From assembly GCA_016223085.1 (NCBI GenBank), contig JACRPS010000029.1, positions 146,421-210,420 of the forward strand: DNA of 64,000 nt, in the 5' to 3' direction. Shown in pieces: positions 42,635-52,726 of this stretch (position 1 is the first letter of the stretch; each line of letters opens with the position of its first letter). The DNA is from Chloroflexota bacterium (GTDB taxonomy: Bacteria; Chloroflexota; Anaerolineae; Aggregatilineales; Phototrophicaceae). The notes beneath the pieces are model-generated. The model was not told where the DNA came from, made no database searches, and worked only from the letters and a program-made list of their open reading frames with translations. The translations under genes and the position numbers were made by a program.

Positions 42635-43225
42635 CTATCCTTCCGGCGTGGCTGCCGGCGCGGCTTCGGTCACGGCAGGCGTGGCCTCCGGCGTCGCTTC
42701 CAGCGGGTCGCCAGCGCGGGCGGGCGGCGTGACGTAGAAGGCAAAATAGGTTGCCACACCAAGAATCACCGTCAGCAGCCACAGTCCCAGCGTCGTCCGC
42801 ATCAGCGGCTTCGCGGGTCTAAACCAGTAGCGGCTCACATCCTGTTCGCCGCGTTTGCGGGCAGCGGCGACCTGGGCATCCTCGCGCCACATGCGATAGA
42901 CGAGGTAGGTCGCCAGAAGCTGCGCGGCGCCGCCGAACAGCAGGTGAATCGTTGGCAGGAAGATGGCCGGCTGCGTGAAGCGGGACAGGCCAGGCACAAC
43001 GCCGCGTGAATAAGAGAACAGCATGAGGTACAGGATCAGCACCCAGTTCACCAGCGTGATGGTGGTCATCACCCCTTTGTGGTGCGGGCGCAGCAGGCGG
43101 CGGCGGGCGAACACAAAGCCAACCAGCATGGCCGGCGCGATCAGCAGGACGTAGGCCAGCAGGGACAGGTCGGACATCAGGCTGGCGCCTGTGCCCAGGA
43201 AGCCGGGCTGTACACGTGGGTCCAT
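42635..43225 (-). CDS. DUF420-family membrane protein
   Basis: A 196-residue protein with about four membrane segments: LLAYVLLIAPAMLVGFVFA, TITLVNWVLILYLMLFSY, FLPTIHLLFGGAAQLLATYLVYRMW, TTLGLWLLTVILGVATYFAFYV. This is the pattern of the DUF420/YozB family; some members are linked with cytochrome oxidase assembly. The C-terminus is an Ala/Thr/Pro-rich tail. ATG 43225 (GGAGAAG five bases upstream) is preferred over the ATG two codons earlier. No oxidase genes are adjacent. Confidence 0.8.
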   Translation of the reverse strand: MDPRVQPGFLGTGASLMSDLSLLAYVLLIAPAMLVGFVFARRRLLRPHHKGVMTTITLVNWVLILYLMLFSYSRGVVPGLSRFTQPAIFLPTIHLLFGGAAQLLATYLVYRMWREDAQVAAARKRGEQDVSRYWFRPAKPLMRTTLGLWLLTVILGVATYFAFYVTPPARAGDPLEATPEATPAVTEAAPAATPEG

Positions 43226-43327
43226 GACCATCTTCTCCGTTGCGTCGAATGGGCGTGCCAGTGATACACAGTTGATTGTATGCGAAACGGAGAAAATGCA
43301 AATCGGGCAGCTTCGCAGCTCGTCAGG

Positions 43328-43411
43328 GATAAGTATCTATCTATAAACCCCTCGTAGGGGCACGGCATGCCGTGCCCCTACCGACAGCCAAAAGCGGTTT
43401 ACGGATAGGTC
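43328..43411. repeat. Composite REP element, type II
   Basis: Left arm CTATCTATAAACCCC, core GTAGGGGCACGGC palindrome (43354-43381) and right arm GGTTTACGGATAGG are all present. A second short palindrome GGGGGCGCACGACGATGCGCCCC follows at 43427-43449. The 294-bp gap holds no gene. Confidence 0.8.
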
Positions 43412-43518
43412 CTCACTTCGCACACGTGGGGGCGCACGACGATGCGCCCCTACAGATGCTCTTGTTTCGAGTTTCTGGAGGGCGAACCGACGCTTCGCCC
43501 TTCTGACAGCGCGAGCGA

Positions 43519-45339
43519 TTATTCCGCCAGCGTGAGGACGAAGCGCGTGACTGCGCCGCCCTCGACGTTGTAGGTGCTGATCGTGCCGGTGCTGACAAGG
43601 CCGGTCAGCAGTTGCATGAAAGCCTGCGCCTGCCGCGCCTGCTCCATCTGCTGGCGGCGCTGTTCGTCCTGGCGCTGCTGCAACTGCTCCGGCGTCAGCG
43701 TCGCGCTTCCTTCCAGGCCAGCGACGATTTCATCAAACACGTTGTTGATAGAAGGGCCGAGCAGAGCCAGGGTAGTGAAGCCGGTGACAAGGCCGAAGCC
43801 TTCGCCGCTGATGTACCAGACGCTGGTGGGCGCGTTGCCGAGGGTGCGAGTCACTTCCGCAAACTGCGGTGTGCTGTCAAAGCCGGGTTGACCTTCCAGA
43901 ATGGCGGTGGCGGAGTCGCGGGTGGCGATCACAAACACGGCGTCATTCGCGCCGATGATGATGTCCAGCGGAACTCTAAAATCGGCCTGAAGTTCAACCG
44001 GGGCGCTAATGACGGTTACGTCCACGCCGCCGATCTGCTCCTGCGAGATTGTCACATTTTCATCCTGCGCAGCAAGCTGCGGCAGCGCCCTGGCGATACC
44101 AGCGGCAAGCGCCTGCGCTTTGGCCGGGTCGGTCGCTTCGATCACCAGCCCGGCGCTCACCGGCAGTTCTTCCAGGCGCGGGGTGTCGCCGTTCATGCCC
44201 TGCAGCACCGCGTCGGTGATGGCCTGCGCATCGAGGCTGACAAACAGCGCAAAATCGCCGGTCATCCAACTGAGGATGTCGTCCTCCAGATCAAGGCCGG
44301 TAAAGCCGCGCACGGCGAAGGCAAGCTGGTTGAGGCCGCGTTCGAATTCTTCCGCCGATGTGCCTTCCCTTTCGGCAGTGGCGCGGGCGGTTTCGATAAA
44401 AGCATCGTACAGCGCCTTGACGTTGGTGGCGTGCGCCAGCAGCGACACGTCCGCCGGGACGTGGGCGGCGAAAGCCGGACTGACGGGCTGGAGGGACGGC
44501 AGCGACAGGCCCAGGTTTTCCAGCGCCGACAGGTTGCCCAGCCGGGAAGCCACGTCCATCACCAGCGAGCGTTCGTCCAGCAGGGTGAAGCCGACGGCCT
44601 GCTGCCCCAGCAGCGTGGAGGTCAACCCTGGCGAGCCTTGCGAAAATTCGGCCAGCGCGGCGGCATCGAAGTAGAGCAGGCCGGCATACTGTTCCGCCGG
44701 CAGCAGGTCCAGCGTCTGCTGGAAGGTGGCGTTCTGGGCGAGTTTGGCTTCCCGCGTCAGCAGCAGTTGCCGCAGGTTGGCGACGCCGAGCAGCATCACG
44801 TCGTCGGTGAACAGCAGGCCGGCGTCCATCGGCGGGTCGGACTCAATCGCGTACAGCGTAAACGCGTCGGCGGCTTCCACCCGGTAATCCTGCCCGCCGG
44901 AACGGTCGAGGATGTCTTTCCAGAAGGCTTCGGCGGCGGCGCGGTCGGTGATCTGCGCCGCAAACAGCACGCCTTCAGAAGCCGAGGTGGACGGGTCGTC
45001 CTCGATGAGGCGACCGGCAGCGGCGTAATCGCCCAGCCAGGCGCGGATGCCCGAAAAGTCGTCCAGACCGGCTTCGCGCGCGATCTGGTCAAGCGCGCTC
45101 TGAAGCGACAGGTCAGGCGACGCGACACCTTCCGGCAGCTTTGCCAGCACGGTCGCCAGCACCCGGTCCAGTTCGGCAATCGTCGCGTCATCGGTCCTGA
45201 CCGCGCCAAACAGCGGCGTGTCGCCGGGGAAATACTGCGCCAGCGCCGCCAGTTCCACCGTTGGCGAGGCGGCCAGCGTTGGCACGAGGCCGAGCAGCAG
45301 CGCGGCCAGAACGAGGACGGCGAGTAATCGTTTCAGCAT
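43519..45339 (-). CDS. Exported DUF3352-family protein (paralog 1)
   Basis: A 606-residue secreted protein. The start at 45339, after GGAGGAGAA, gives a signal peptide (LKRLLAVLVLAALLLGLVPTLAAS). The mature part starts ELAALAQYFPGDTPLFGAVRTDDATIAELDRVL, the usual DUF3352 opening. GVLFAAQITDRAAAEAFWKDIL, QYAGLLYFDAAALAEF and EDDILSWMTGDFALFVSLD follow. The Gln-rich segment EQLQQRQDEQRRQQMEQARQAQ is near the end. The family is found in Chloroflexota and cyanobacteria, with no established role. A paralog follows upstream at 45750-47540. Confidence 0.82.
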   Translation of the reverse strand: MLKRLLAVLVLAALLLGLVPTLAASPTVELAALAQYFPGDTPLFGAVRTDDATIAELDRVLATVLAKLPEGVASPDLSLQSALDQIAREAGLDDFSGIRAWLGDYAAAGRLIEDDPSTSASEGVLFAAQITDRAAAEAFWKDILDRSGGQDYRVEAADAFTLYAIESDPPMDAGLLFTDDVMLLGVANLRQLLLTREAKLAQNATFQQTLDLLPAEQYAGLLYFDAAALAEFSQGSPGLTSTLLGQQAVGFTLLDERSLVMDVASRLGNLSALENLGLSLPSLQPVSPAFAAHVPADVSLLAHATNVKALYDAFIETARATAEREGTSAEEFERGLNQLAFAVRGFTGLDLEDDILSWMTGDFALFVSLDAQAITDAVLQGMNGDTPRLEELPVSAGLVIEATDPAKAQALAAGIARALPQLAAQDENVTISQEQIGGVDVTVISAPVELQADFRVPLDIIIGANDAVFVIATRDSATAILEGQPGFDSTPQFAEVTRTLGNAPTSVWYISGEGFGLVTGFTTLALLGPSINNVFDEIVAGLEGSATLTPEQLQQRQDEQRRQQMEQARQAQAFMQLLTGLVSTGTISTYNVEGGAVTRFVLTLAE

Positions 45340-45749
45340 CTTCGTTATTCTCCTCCAGATTATCCGCAACAACAGGAGCGTAGGGGAGGGTTTGAGCCTC
45401 TCCTCATGCGTGCCAACTGAAGCGTTTTCGACGCCAGGGGTTCAAACCCCTGGCTGAATTGGGCAGCCTGACGGCTGCTGGAAGCCCGCTAAAGGGGCTT
45501 TTACGATATGTGTCTTGCCGTTCCTGAGTACATCAACAACCTTAGATTGCAGGGTTGTAGGGACACGGCATGCCGTGTCCCTACGGAAAAGGCCTGTCAT
45601 TCTCATCTTGTTGGTGTACTAGCCCTTTCAGCGGGCCTGGCACTTTGGCCGCCGGACGTTTTAACGTCTGGCGGCGCATCCTGCTGCATATGGAACGCGC
45701 AGTTGCAACCGAAGGAAGTCCTTTAGGGCGTGTCCCCACAAAACCTCAT
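45340..45749. other. Gene-free repeat region
   Basis: The 410-bp gap holds a degenerate two-hairpin repeat (about 45435-45505; CGCCAGGGGTTCAAACCCCTGG, then AGCCCGCTAAAGGGGCTTTT). A GTAGGGACACGGC palindrome follows at 45557-45584, with a TTCAGCGGGCCTGG fragment near 45628. No gene is supported. Confidence 0.65.
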
Positions 45750-47540
45750 TTACGAACCGGGTTCTGCCAGCGGGTCCTGCGCCAGCGTGAGCACGAAGCG
45801 GGCGACCGTGCCGCCGTCCGCGCGGGCGACGGTGCTGATCGAACCGCTGCTGAACAACCCGGCCAGGACACGCGCCTCACGCATATCCTGCTGGCTGCGG
45901 CTTGTTTCGCGGGCGATGAAGGTATCAATCACGGGCACAAAGGCGCGGGTGTTGAGATACCAGAACTGCTGCGCGCCGTCGAGCGCGTAAGTCTGCGCTT
46001 CGATAAAGGCAGGCGCGTCGGCCAACCGGTCGCCGGCAGACATGAGGCTGTCCACGACGGCAGGCCGTGAACCGACGATAAACAGGTTGTCATTCCCGCC
46101 AATCAGGAGGTCCAATTCCGGCGCTGCCGCCAGGCGTTCCCGCGCCGCGCCGCGCTCGTAAAGATGCCGAAGCGCCGCGCCGAACACCAGCGTACTGGTT
46201 CCGTTCACGTCCTCGGTGGTGGGAGGAAAGCCGTACTGTTCCAGGGCGCTGCCGAGCGCCTCAACCAGCGTTTGCGGCCCGGCGCTGTCGGTCGCTTCAA
46301 CCAGCACGGCGAAGTCCGGCGCGACGGTCGCATCGGTTTCTTCCGGCAGCGGCAGCAGGCGCAGGTAAGCGGCATAATTGCCACCCATCCAGGGCAGCAC
46401 GTCCTGTTCGAGATTGAGGCCGGTCACACCCGCGAACGACAGGTTGGTGAAAGCGACAATGGCGTTGCCAACGTTTACGTCGCGCAGCCAGCGGGTGTCC
46501 TCGTCCAGTTCATCGTCCGGCAGGGCGCGCGCCTGCTCCTGCAGCAGCCGCCCGAAGGCGCGCAAGTTCTGGAAACCGGCGGTGATGCCGGTATTGAGTT
46601 CCGTGCCCATGACAACCAGCGGCGCGTCCGCCGGGATGTTGGCGGCGAAGGAGGGGTCAACCGGCGTGGTCGGCATCGTGAGGGTCATGCCGGCGGCTTC
46701 CAGCGCGGCGGTGTCGCCCAACTGCTGCACGGCGTCCATCACCAGCGACCGCCCATCGAGAATGGTGAAGCCATACACCTGCGGGCCGACCGCATCGGCA
46801 AAGGCGGCGAACATATCCGCTATCCCCTGCATTCGGACTCCACCCGCCGCCATCTCCCGCTGCGACAGGGCGAAGATGGTGGGCATATCCAGATAGGCAA
46901 CTCCGTTGTACTCGTCCGCCGGCAGCAGCGCCAGCGCGCCGGTGAAGGCAGGGCTGTCCCCCAGCGATATAAAATCGCCGGTCAGTTCGGGAAGTTCACT
47001 GGTCGGCACCGACAGAAACAGCACGTCGTCGCCAATGGCAAACGCGCCCTCCTCGTCGGGGTCGGTGAACAGGGTATAACCCCCCCGGTCGCGGGTGTCA
47101 TATTCCGTATCTCCCTGCTCCAGGAAAGCCTTAACAAAAGCCGTGGCGGCGTCCCGGTCCGTGATGGCAACGGCCAGCAGACCACGCGGCGCGCTACTCA
47201 AGTCGCCGATCAGACCAATGGCCGCCGTGTCGCCTAACCAGGGGCGCACGGCCTGGCGGAAACTGCCCTGTCCCAGGTCACTCACGGCCTGATCGAGCAG
47301 CATATTCAGGCGGAAGGGGGGAATCGCACCGGGCGGCAGCAGATCACGCGCCTGGCCGATGACGCCGTCCAGGGTTTCAATAAAGCCTTCATCGGTGCGG
47401 AAGGCCGCAAATAAAACGGTATTCTCCGGGAAATACTGCGCCAGCGCGGTCAGGTCGGCGACCGGCGTGGCCAGCACCGCGCCCGCAACTGCGCTCAGCA
47501 TGAGCAGCGCCACCATGCAGACAACAACGAGTTTTCGCAT
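45750..47540 (-). CDS. Exported DUF3352-family protein (paralog 2)
   Basis: A 596-residue secreted protein with signal peptide RKLVVVCMVALLMLSAVAGAVLA. The mature start DLTALAQYFPENTVLFAAFRTDEGFIETLDGVI aligns with the opening of the neighbouring paralog. GLLAVAITDRDAATAFVKAFL, EYNGVAYLDMPTIFALSQREM and EQDVLPWMGGNYAAYLRL also match it segment by segment. AAGGAGAG precedes the ATG. The pair arose by duplication; the repeats between them suggest separate transcription. Function unknown. Confidence 0.82.
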   Translation of the reverse strand: MRKLVVVCMVALLMLSAVAGAVLATPVADLTALAQYFPENTVLFAAFRTDEGFIETLDGVIGQARDLLPPGAIPPFRLNMLLDQAVSDLGQGSFRQAVRPWLGDTAAIGLIGDLSSAPRGLLAVAITDRDAATAFVKAFLEQGDTEYDTRDRGGYTLFTDPDEEGAFAIGDDVLFLSVPTSELPELTGDFISLGDSPAFTGALALLPADEYNGVAYLDMPTIFALSQREMAAGGVRMQGIADMFAAFADAVGPQVYGFTILDGRSLVMDAVQQLGDTAALEAAGMTLTMPTTPVDPSFAANIPADAPLVVMGTELNTGITAGFQNLRAFGRLLQEQARALPDDELDEDTRWLRDVNVGNAIVAFTNLSFAGVTGLNLEQDVLPWMGGNYAAYLRLLPLPEETDATVAPDFAVLVEATDSAGPQTLVEALGSALEQYGFPPTTEDVNGTSTLVFGAALRHLYERGAARERLAAAPELDLLIGGNDNLFIVGSRPAVVDSLMSAGDRLADAPAFIEAQTYALDGAQQFWYLNTRAFVPVIDTFIARETSRSQQDMREARVLAGLFSSGSISTVARADGGTVARFVLTLAQDPLAEPGS

Positions 47541-48142
47541 CGGTTTCTCTCCTTAAGAAAAGACTGACGATGACAAAGGACAATCCTTCTACAGCATTAT
47601 ACGCAGGGCGGTTGTGGTGGGTTGTGACGAAAGCGTTTGGAAGCAGGCATCATTGGCTGCGATTGGGTCCAGCAGCCGGGAACGGTCAGATTCGACGTGC
47701 ATTAAAACCTCCATCGGTGTGGTTAACGCGCCGGAAGGCCGCGCTGCCGCTGAACAGGCCAACGGGCAGGATGATTCATTATACACTGCGAGATGCCGCC
47801 GGTCTGACTCGGCATAGAGGCACGACAGGCTGTGCCCGATCAAGGTTTTCAGGCCGCCTGGGACCGGAAGAACCGGTTTAAAGTTGGACTGCACCGCTTG
47901 CCGGCGCTTGCCGTTCAAAACGGCAAGCGGGGTGTTTTGGGGAAACCCTGAAGCACGCTGTTGGCGAACCCTGAAGGGGTTCAAGACCGTTCGTTATATC
48001 CGGCATTTGAACCGGAACGATGGACAGCGTGTTTATAAACCACAACAAAACGGCGCAACACGGGCTTTCAACCTGTGTTACTCTAATGAGGGATGAAATA
48101 ATCGCCAAAGCTGTCATAGGCGGAAGACGCCAATAAACCGTG
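47541..48142. other. 603-bp gene-free region with hairpins
   Basis: No gene is supported. A strong inverted repeat, CGCTTGCCG at 47905-47913 and CGGCAAGCG at 47921-47929, is present. AACCCTGAAGGGGTTC at 47967-47982 is another, with related sequence at about 60330-60352. A CAACACGGGCTTTCAACCTGTGTT hairpin lies near 48056-48079. Confidence 0.6.
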
Positions 48143-50608
48143 ATGAGCCGAAACCGATGGCTGCGGCCCGTGTACTGGCTGGTGACCGGCATGGGCGCGG
48201 CAGGTCTGCTGACTGTACGGGCGGCGCGGGTGCGCGGCACGCGCTCCAATGGAGTCCCGATAACACCACCAGCCACCGGCCTAGCGCCAGTAGCTGCCGC
48301 GCCGTCGCCGCCCACGCGGCGCTGGCTGTACCTGCCGCTGGCCGCCGCCGGCGGGCTGGGACTGGTGGCACTGCAACTGGCCGCGCCGCTGGCCGCCGCC
48401 GTGCTGTTCGCGCTGCTGCTGGTCGTGGCGCTGCTGGTGGCGGTCTGGCCGCTGCGGCAGCGCCTGCCGATAGTTGGCGTCCGCTTCAACCGGCGGCTGC
48501 GCGATCTGGTTCGGGCGGGTTCAGTCACAGCGGAGGCGGCACGTGCCTGGGCAGCGCCGCGCCGGAGGAGGCTGGCGGCGTGGCTGACGCTGCTGGCGCT
48601 GGCGCTGCTGGCGGGGAGCGCGTGGGGTTTCTCGCTGGCGCTGAGCCGCACCAGTTCGTTTAACGTCGGGGCGGCGCTGGTATTGCTGGCGGGCGGTGGC
48701 GCCGCGCTGGTCATCGCGCTAGGTCTGCGCGATGTAGTGACACCGGCGCTTGTGGTTCGCCTGCCCGTGCCTGCCATCAGCGGGCGGAGCAACTGGCTGC
48801 TGACGGGCGCGGGCGTGCTGGCGCTGGCGCTGGTCACGGAGTACAACACCCATACCTTTGCAATTAACGCCCGCTTTCCCCAGAGCACCGATGTTCAGTT
48901 TATCCTGCTGGTCGCCGGTATCCTGCTGGTTATCGTCGGCCTCGGCGGTCTGCGTTCAACCGGCGCGCTGGTCTGGCGGCTGGCGACTGGCGGCCACTCG
49001 CGGCGGGCGCTGCTCCTGCTGCTGGCGATCACGCTGCTGGCGCTGGGGCTGCGCGCCTGGAATTTGCAGGATTCGATGCGGTTTCTGGTAGACGAAGAGG
49101 CATTTGCGTCGGCGGTTCGCCGCCTGCTGGTGGACGATGACATCAAACTGCTCGCGCCCTTCAGCAGCATCACCGCGTTTCCCTACCTGTTCCCCTATCT
49201 CCAGGAACAGACCGTCGTCCTGTTTGGCCGCAGCCTGATCGGCCTGCGAATGGCGGGCGCGGTGCTGGGCGCGCTCACCGTTCCGGCGCTCTACCTGCTG
49301 GCGCGGGCGCTGTTTGACCGCAAAACCGCGCTGCTGGCGGCGCTGCTGCTGGCGACGTTTCCGCCGCACCTGCATTTCAGCCGCATTGGTCTGAACAATA
49401 TCGCCGACCCGCTGGTTGGCACACTGGCGCTGGCGTTGATGGCGCGCGGGCTGCGCTCTGGCCGCCGGGTGGAGTACGCCGCCGCCGGCGCGATGCTCGG
49501 CCTGACGCAGTATTTTTATGAGGGCGGGCGCATCTTCTTTACGCCGCTGCTGCTGGTATGGGTGGCGGGCAGTCTGGTGCTGGCGCGGGCGGAACGGCGC
49601 GTGCCCTGGCGTGGCCTGCTGACGGCAGCGCTGGCGCTGCTGATCGTCAGCGCGCCGGTATACATGACGTTGATCGGGCTAGACCGTCCCCTGTTCGCGC
49701 GGATGGTAGATCACGGCACCGGCCTCCCCGCCGACCACTGGCGCGGCCTGCTGGAAGAAGGTGCGCTGGAACGCCATCTGCGCTTTCACGTCGCGCCCAG
49801 TCTGCTGGTATACACCAGTTGGGCCGACCGCACGCTGTTTTACAGGGGGTCGCAGGCGTTGGTGCTGCCGCTGGTGCAACCGCTGCTGTTCCTGGGACTC
49901 ATCATCGCACTGCGGCGCTGGCGCGTGCCGGGGCTGCTGCTGCTGTTGCTGTGGATTGGCGGCGTATCGGCGGGGAACAGCCTGATGGTGGACAGCACCG
50001 CGTCGCCGCGTTTCGTGACGGTGCTTCCGGCGCTGGCGCTGGCCGGTGCCGTCGGGCTGCGCTACACGCTGCCGCTGGTCTGGCCGTCGCGGCAGTGGGA
50101 AACCTTCTGGCCGCGCGCGCTGGTGGCGCTTGGCATCGCGGCGGCGGGCGTGCAAATCGTTTATTATTACGGCGAGCACCTGCCGATGTTCAACCACCAG
50201 TTCCGCATGGCGAAACCCTATGCTGATGGTTACGACGCCGCGCTGCGGGCGGCCAGCTTCCCCGCCCGAACCGATATCTACGTCATCGCACCCGATGAAG
50301 TGAATCTGATCGAGGCGGGCGGTTTGCTGCACCTGATGCGCGAAGACCTGGTTATCAACAGCATCCCATCCAGCCAGCTTAGCGAAGCATATCTGCGCGA
50401 CATCCCCTGCCGGCGCGACATCGCCTTTTTCATCCGGCCTGATGACGCCGTTACCCTGCACCGGCTGCGCGCCAATTTCTACCTGCGTCCCCCGGAACGG
50501 TCGCCGTTTGCCGACATCATCCCTGACGAACGCGAACTCCTGTTGTACTATGCTCCGTATTTACCGGGACTGGAACAGAAATACCAACGGTGTAATCAGG
50601 GTTCGTAA
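48143..50608 (+). CDS. GT39/ArnT-like membrane glycosyltransferase (paralog 1)
   Basis: A 821-residue integral membrane protein. About 250 N-terminal residues hold several hydrophobic segments. A GT39-like domain starts at LLLLLAITLLALGLRAWNLQDSMRFLVDEEAFASAVRRLL, with the D-E pair of the first external loop. GALTVPALYLLARALFDRKTALLAALLLATFPPHLHFSRIGLNNIADPLVGTLAL and MLGLTQYFYEGGRIFF are characteristic. Such enzymes transfer sugars from polyprenyl phosphates to proteins or lipids outside the membrane. The stop is directly followed by the start of a paralog. Confidence 0.85.
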   Translation: MSRNRWLRPVYWLVTGMGAAGLLTVRAARVRGTRSNGVPITPPATGLAPVAAAPSPPTRRWLYLPLAAAGGLGLVALQLAAPLAAAVLFALLLVVALLVAVWPLRQRLPIVGVRFNRRLRDLVRAGSVTAEAARAWAAPRRRRLAAWLTLLALALLAGSAWGFSLALSRTSSFNVGAALVLLAGGGAALVIALGLRDVVTPALVVRLPVPAISGRSNWLLTGAGVLALALVTEYNTHTFAINARFPQSTDVQFILLVAGILLVIVGLGGLRSTGALVWRLATGGHSRRALLLLLAITLLALGLRAWNLQDSMRFLVDEEAFASAVRRLLVDDDIKLLAPFSSITAFPYLFPYLQEQTVVLFGRSLIGLRMAGAVLGALTVPALYLLARALFDRKTALLAALLLATFPPHLHFSRIGLNNIADPLVGTLALALMARGLRSGRRVEYAAAGAMLGLTQYFYEGGRIFFTPLLLVWVAGSLVLARAERRVPWRGLLTAALALLIVSAPVYMTLIGLDRPLFARMVDHGTGLPADHWRGLLEEGALERHLRFHVAPSLLVYTSWADRTLFYRGSQALVLPLVQPLLFLGLIIALRRWRVPGLLLLLLWIGGVSAGNSLMVDSTASPRFVTVLPALALAGAVGLRYTLPLVWPSRQWETFWPRALVALGIAAAGVQIVYYYGEHLPMFNHQFRMAKPYADGYDAALRAASFPARTDIYVIAPDEVNLIEAGGLLHLMREDLVINSIPSSQLSEAYLRDIPCRRDIAFFIRPDDAVTLHRLRANFYLRPPERSPFADIIPDERELLLYYAPYLPGLEQKYQRCNQGS

Positions 50609-52726
50609 ATGCGACTGGAAGCCATCACCAGACAGGTTGCTCTCGCCACAGTGGGACGTGCCCGCCTTTCGCGGCGGGCGCTGACGGTTGGATTCACGCT
50701 GCTGGCCATCGCGCTGTTTGCGGCCAGCGCCTGGTATTTCCGCCCGGCGACCGGCGGGTACACGCTGCTACAGGCGACTGCGTTTCTGCTGGCAGGCGCG
50801 GTGGCGCTGGGGATCGCCACGGGCCTGAACCGCCACAGCCTGCGCGAAACGCAGGAAGCGGCGCGGGTGACGGTTGTCGAGACGCCGGCGGCGGCGCGGC
50901 CAGCCCGGTTCGCGGCGCTATGGCGCGCCGTGCCGGTGACGGCTCTGGTCCTGGGCGTGGTGGCGCTGCTGGCGCTGGTGGAGATCAACGGCCCGTTCCT
51001 CGGTATCCCCGCGTTGCAAACCGTACCGCTACGGACGCAGTTTATCCTGCTGTGCCTGGGGGTGGCGCTGGTGGTGGCCGGGCTGGGATTAACCCCGTGC
51101 CAAATCGAAAGGGCTGTAGGGACACGACAGATCGTGTCCCTACGGTGGAGGTGGTACGAAATCGCCGCCGTCGTGCTGGTCACGCTGCTGGCGCTGGGGC
51201 TGCGGGTGTGGCGGCTGGAAGACCTGGTGCACAAGTTTATTGACGAGATTCACTTCTCGACGGCGGTGGCCGGGCTGCTGTCCGGCACAGGCAGTAGCAA
51301 GCTGCTGTCGCCGTTCGCGGGGATCACCGCCTTCCCCTGGCTATATCCGTACTGGCAGGCCGAGATCGCGGCGGTGCATGGGCGCAACCTGGAAAGCCTG
51401 CGGCTGGTCAGCGCCGCGCTGGGGACGCTGACCGTTCCGGCGACCTACTTTCTGGCGCGGACGCTGTTCGACCGCACCACCGCCGTGATGGCCGCGCTGC
51501 TGCTGGCGACCTTCCCGCCGCACCTGCACTTCAGCCGTATCGGCCTAAACAACGTGGCCGACCCACTGTTTGGCACGCTGGCGCTGGCGTTTCTGGCGCG
51601 AGGAATTAAAACCGGCAGGCGGCTGGACTACGCCCTGGCCGGCGCGATGCTCGGCCTGACACAGTATTTTTATGAAGGCGGGCGGCTGCTGTTCCCGCCG
51701 CTGGTGGTGGGGTGGCTGGTTTTCCTGTGGATATTGGGTAGGGGCGAACCGGCGGTTCGCCCCTACAGTCCGCAAGGACATACATCGGTTCGCCGCAATC
51801 TGGCGGCGCTGGCGCTGGCGGCGCTGCTGGTGGGGCTGCCGGTGTACACCACGCTGCTGGCGGAGCGCAAGCCGGTCATGCCGCGCATGGAAACGGTGGC
51901 GGTGGGCGGCTCGTACTACTGGCGTGTGGTCACGCAGGGCACGCCGCAAACGCTGGAACAGCACCTGACGCGACCCTTTCTGGTGTACGTGCATCAAGTG
52001 GAAACGGGATTGTTTTACGGCGGCGACCAGCCGCTGATTCTGGAAATGCTGGTGCCGGTGTTTCTGCTGGGCGTGTTCGGCCTGCTGTGGCGCGGGCGGC
52101 AGATGGGCATTGTCGTGCTGCTGTGGGTGCTGCTCACGTCTGCCGGCAACATGCTGATGACCGAAAGCGCGATCTTCGCCCGGTACGTGGTGGCGTTCCC
52201 GGCGCTGGCGCTGCTGCTGGCGCTGGGCGTGCGCTACACGCTGCCGCTGCTGCGCCCCGGCTGGCGCGGCTGGCCGCCGGTGATGGTGGCGCTGGCGGCA
52301 GTCATGGCCTTTGCCCAGATGCGGTATTACTTCGGCCACCATCTGGAGGTGTACAACCGCCAGCTTCGTCCCGGCTTCGACAGCGAAGACCCGATTTTCC
52401 GTGCCGCCCATTTTCCGCCGGGGACACACGTGCATATCATCAGCAACAGCACGCTCGGCCAGCAGTATCTATCCGGCATCGTCGGCTATCTGAACAGCGG
52501 TCTGGTGCTGGACGTGCGGACGCCGCTGGAAACGTCCCGCGAATATCTCGCCAGTCTGATACGCGGTGTTGACCACGCCTTTTTTGTCGAGCCAACGGAC
52601 GCCGGCACGCTGACGCTGCTGCAGGAGCAGTTCAGGCTGGGCGTGCCGCATTTCAGCCCGTTTAACGTGCCGCGAGATCGCCAACTGGTGCTGTTTTACG
52701 TGCGGGGGAGCATCGCCGGACGCTGA
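50609..52726 (+). CDS. GT39/ArnT-like membrane glycosyltransferase (paralog 2) with two in-frame REP palindromes
   Basis: A 705-residue paralog of the preceding gene, starting immediately after its stop. VLVTLLALGLRVWRLEDLVHKFIDEIHFSTAVAGLL, ATYFLARTLFDRTTAVMAALLLATFPPHLHFSRIGLNNVADPLFGTLAL and MLGLTQYFYEGGRLLFPPL match paralog 1. Two complete repeats lie inside the coding sequence and keep the frame. One is at 51116-51143 (peptide AVGTRQIVSL, just before the first GT39 membrane segment) and one at 51738-51766 (GRGEPAVRPY, in a loop after a membrane segment). Likely functional; the sugar and acceptor are unknown. Confidence 0.85.
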   Translation: MRLEAITRQVALATVGRARLSRRALTVGFTLLAIALFAASAWYFRPATGGYTLLQATAFLLAGAVALGIATGLNRHSLRETQEAARVTVVETPAAARPARFAALWRAVPVTALVLGVVALLALVEINGPFLGIPALQTVPLRTQFILLCLGVALVVAGLGLTPCQIERAVGTRQIVSLRWRWYEIAAVVLVTLLALGLRVWRLEDLVHKFIDEIHFSTAVAGLLSGTGSSKLLSPFAGITAFPWLYPYWQAEIAAVHGRNLESLRLVSAALGTLTVPATYFLARTLFDRTTAVMAALLLATFPPHLHFSRIGLNNVADPLFGTLALAFLARGIKTGRRLDYALAGAMLGLTQYFYEGGRLLFPPLVVGWLVFLWILGRGEPAVRPYSPQGHTSVRRNLAALALAALLVGLPVYTTLLAERKPVMPRMETVAVGGSYYWRVVTQGTPQTLEQHLTRPFLVYVHQVETGLFYGGDQPLILEMLVPVFLLGVFGLLWRGRQMGIVVLLWVLLTSAGNMLMTESAIFARYVVAFPALALLLALGVRYTLPLLRPGWRGWPPVMVALAAVMAFAQMRYYFGHHLEVYNRQLRPGFDSEDPIFRAAHFPPGTHVHIISNSTLGQQYLSGIVGYLNSGLVLDVRTPLETSREYLASLIRGVDHAFFVEPTDAGTLTLLQEQFRLGVPHFSPFNVPRDRQLVLFYVRGSIAGR

